Program-made: the position numbers and the translations under genes
Origin: Luidia sarsii
Lineage: Eukaryota > Echinodermata > Asteroidea > Paxillosida > Luidiidae
Direction of reading: 5' to 3'
Assembly (NCBI GenBank): GCA_949987565.1
Contig: OX465120.1
Location: forward strand, 6,524,587 to 6,588,586
DNA length: 64,000 nt
Shown here: positions 63,101 through 64,000 of the stretch, in pieces
Layout: the number at the start of each line of letters is the position of its first letter
How positions within the stretch are numbered: position 1 is the stretch's first letter
Notes under the pieces: generated by a model
The model's database searches: none
Told to the model about the DNA's origin: nothing
The model's input: the letters and a program-made list of their open reading frames with translations, nothing else

Positions 63101-63619
63101 AACCCACCATGCAAAGCCTCAAGTCTTATTTATGAATGAATTGGATAAGGGACAATACTGTACATGTATATGTAGCTGTAAAAATATTTGTTGTGCTTCT
63201 ACATGTATCTGCTTAATCGTCACATCAGAGCGAAAGGTCCTTTGCCTACTGTACCGTACATGTAGCTTTGATAAATTTGTGATCACTGGCATTTGAAGAT
63301 GAATAACTTGGTCATTTTTATTGTAATTTCACCAATGATGCTGATAACGTGTGTGATTAAAATTGCACACTGTTGCTGCAATCACCCCAGAATTTGAATA
63401 GCTTTTATTGCTACAATACTGTATGCGATAGACACAACTATATTGAAAGCTGGGGTATATCTGCCTCCTATTGCACACTCACATTACCCCCCCCCCCCTT
63501 ACACGTTGAGTGGATCTCCAGCACCAACAATCAGTCTGTAGTCTGTTCACTGTAAGGAGAGCTTGAGAATATCCAGAACACTAGTCAGCACTGTGTACTG
63601 TTGCACGGTACTGTTGCAC

Positions 63620-64000
63620 ATGTGGCCACATGCCATAGCATTGAATGAGGCTGAGGTCAAGCTCAACTTTGCTAGGCCAGCTGTGGGTGGTCTGGAGGAG
63701 GGGGCATGGCATAGCATTTAATGAGGCCGAGGTTAAGCTCAACTTGGATAGGCCAGCTGTGGGTGGACTAGAGGAGGGGGCATGCCATAGCATTGAATGA
63801 GGCTGAGGTTGAGCTCAACTTGGATAGGCCAGCTGTGGGTGGACTGGAGGAGGGGGCATGCCATAGCATTTAATTAGGTTGAGGTCATGCTCAACTTGGA
63901 TAGGCCAGCTGTGGGTGGACTGGAGGAGGGCATGCCATAGCATTTAATGAGGCCGAGGTTGAGCTCAACTTGGATAGGCCAGCTGTAAGTGGACTGGAAG
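63620..64000. repeat. 76-bp minisatellite, at least five units, running off the window
   Basis: Units contain CATGCCATAGCATTTAATGA, GGCCGAGGTTGAGCTCAACT and GGATAGGCCAGCTGTGGGTG, spaced about 76 bp. Small deletions (GGAGGAGGG for GGAGGAGGGGG) in later units. Confidence 0.88.

Larger units (their letters stand above)
62298..63600. other. DNA downstream of the last resolved CCP2 exon
   Basis: Contains the inverted Penelope-type pair at 62870-63100 and a C run at 63488-63498. No further exon with convincing coding content was found, although the gene must continue. Confidence 0.4.

Noticed and set aside
59785..63498. Poly-C runs at 59785, 63488 and also 41350
   Set aside because: Homopolymer tracts, at least one of them a SINE-derived CCCC segment; no function can be supported.

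Overview
This window is animal nuclear DNA, most likely from an invertebrate deuterostome; amphioxus (Branchiostoma) is my best guess (about 0.6). The reasons are: two spliced animal genes with GT-AG introns; a Ty3/gypsy element of the Gmr1 type, a group known mainly from deuterostomes; dense families of short transposons; and a minisatellite that repeats an exon-intron boundary, like the 'mirage' minisatellites described from amphioxus.

Layout. Positions 1-12797 hold two almost identical copies of a Gmr1-type LTR retrotransposon in head-to-tail tandem, sharing the central LTR (4550-6300). The second copy is complete (4550-12797; 1751-bp LTRs with 7-bp TGTCACA/TGTGACA ends). The gag ORF continues into protease and integrase. 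Reverse transcriptase/RNase H lies after integrase and is cut off by two frame breaks that both copies share. From 14391 to about 22634 on the minus strand lies the ribosomal protein L39 gene: exon 2 at 17360-17463 and exon 3 at 14391-14439 are certain, and a one-codon exon 1 near 22587 is only a candidate. From 27599 to 62297 on the plus strand lies a large gene for a cytosolic carboxypeptidase of the CCP2 (AGBL2) type. I resolve 21 consecutive coding exons with matching phases, about 774 codons. The first coding exon and the end of the gene are not identified.

The introns and the spacer are packed with repeats: TIR elements of several families (target duplications of 2, 3, 5, 6 and about 10 bp), a 5'-truncated Penelope-like element with a GIY-YIG domain, many terminal repeats of Penelope type (some with hammerhead-ribozyme-like cores), a tRNA-derived SINE, and minisatellites with units of 19, 22, 27, 43, 63 and 76 bp. 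The 63-bp array starts exactly at a splice donor and its unit includes a copy of the exon end.

The two host genes are divergently arranged (RPL39 leftward, CCP2 rightward) and are not functionally linked: one makes a small structural protein of the large ribosomal subunit, the other an enzyme that trims glutamate side chains of tubulin. No prokaryotic features, CRISPR arrays or free-standing tRNA/rRNA genes were seen. Coordinates of exons were read by hand from splice consensus and phase; repeat edges are accurate to a few bases where a duplication is given and approximate elsewhere.
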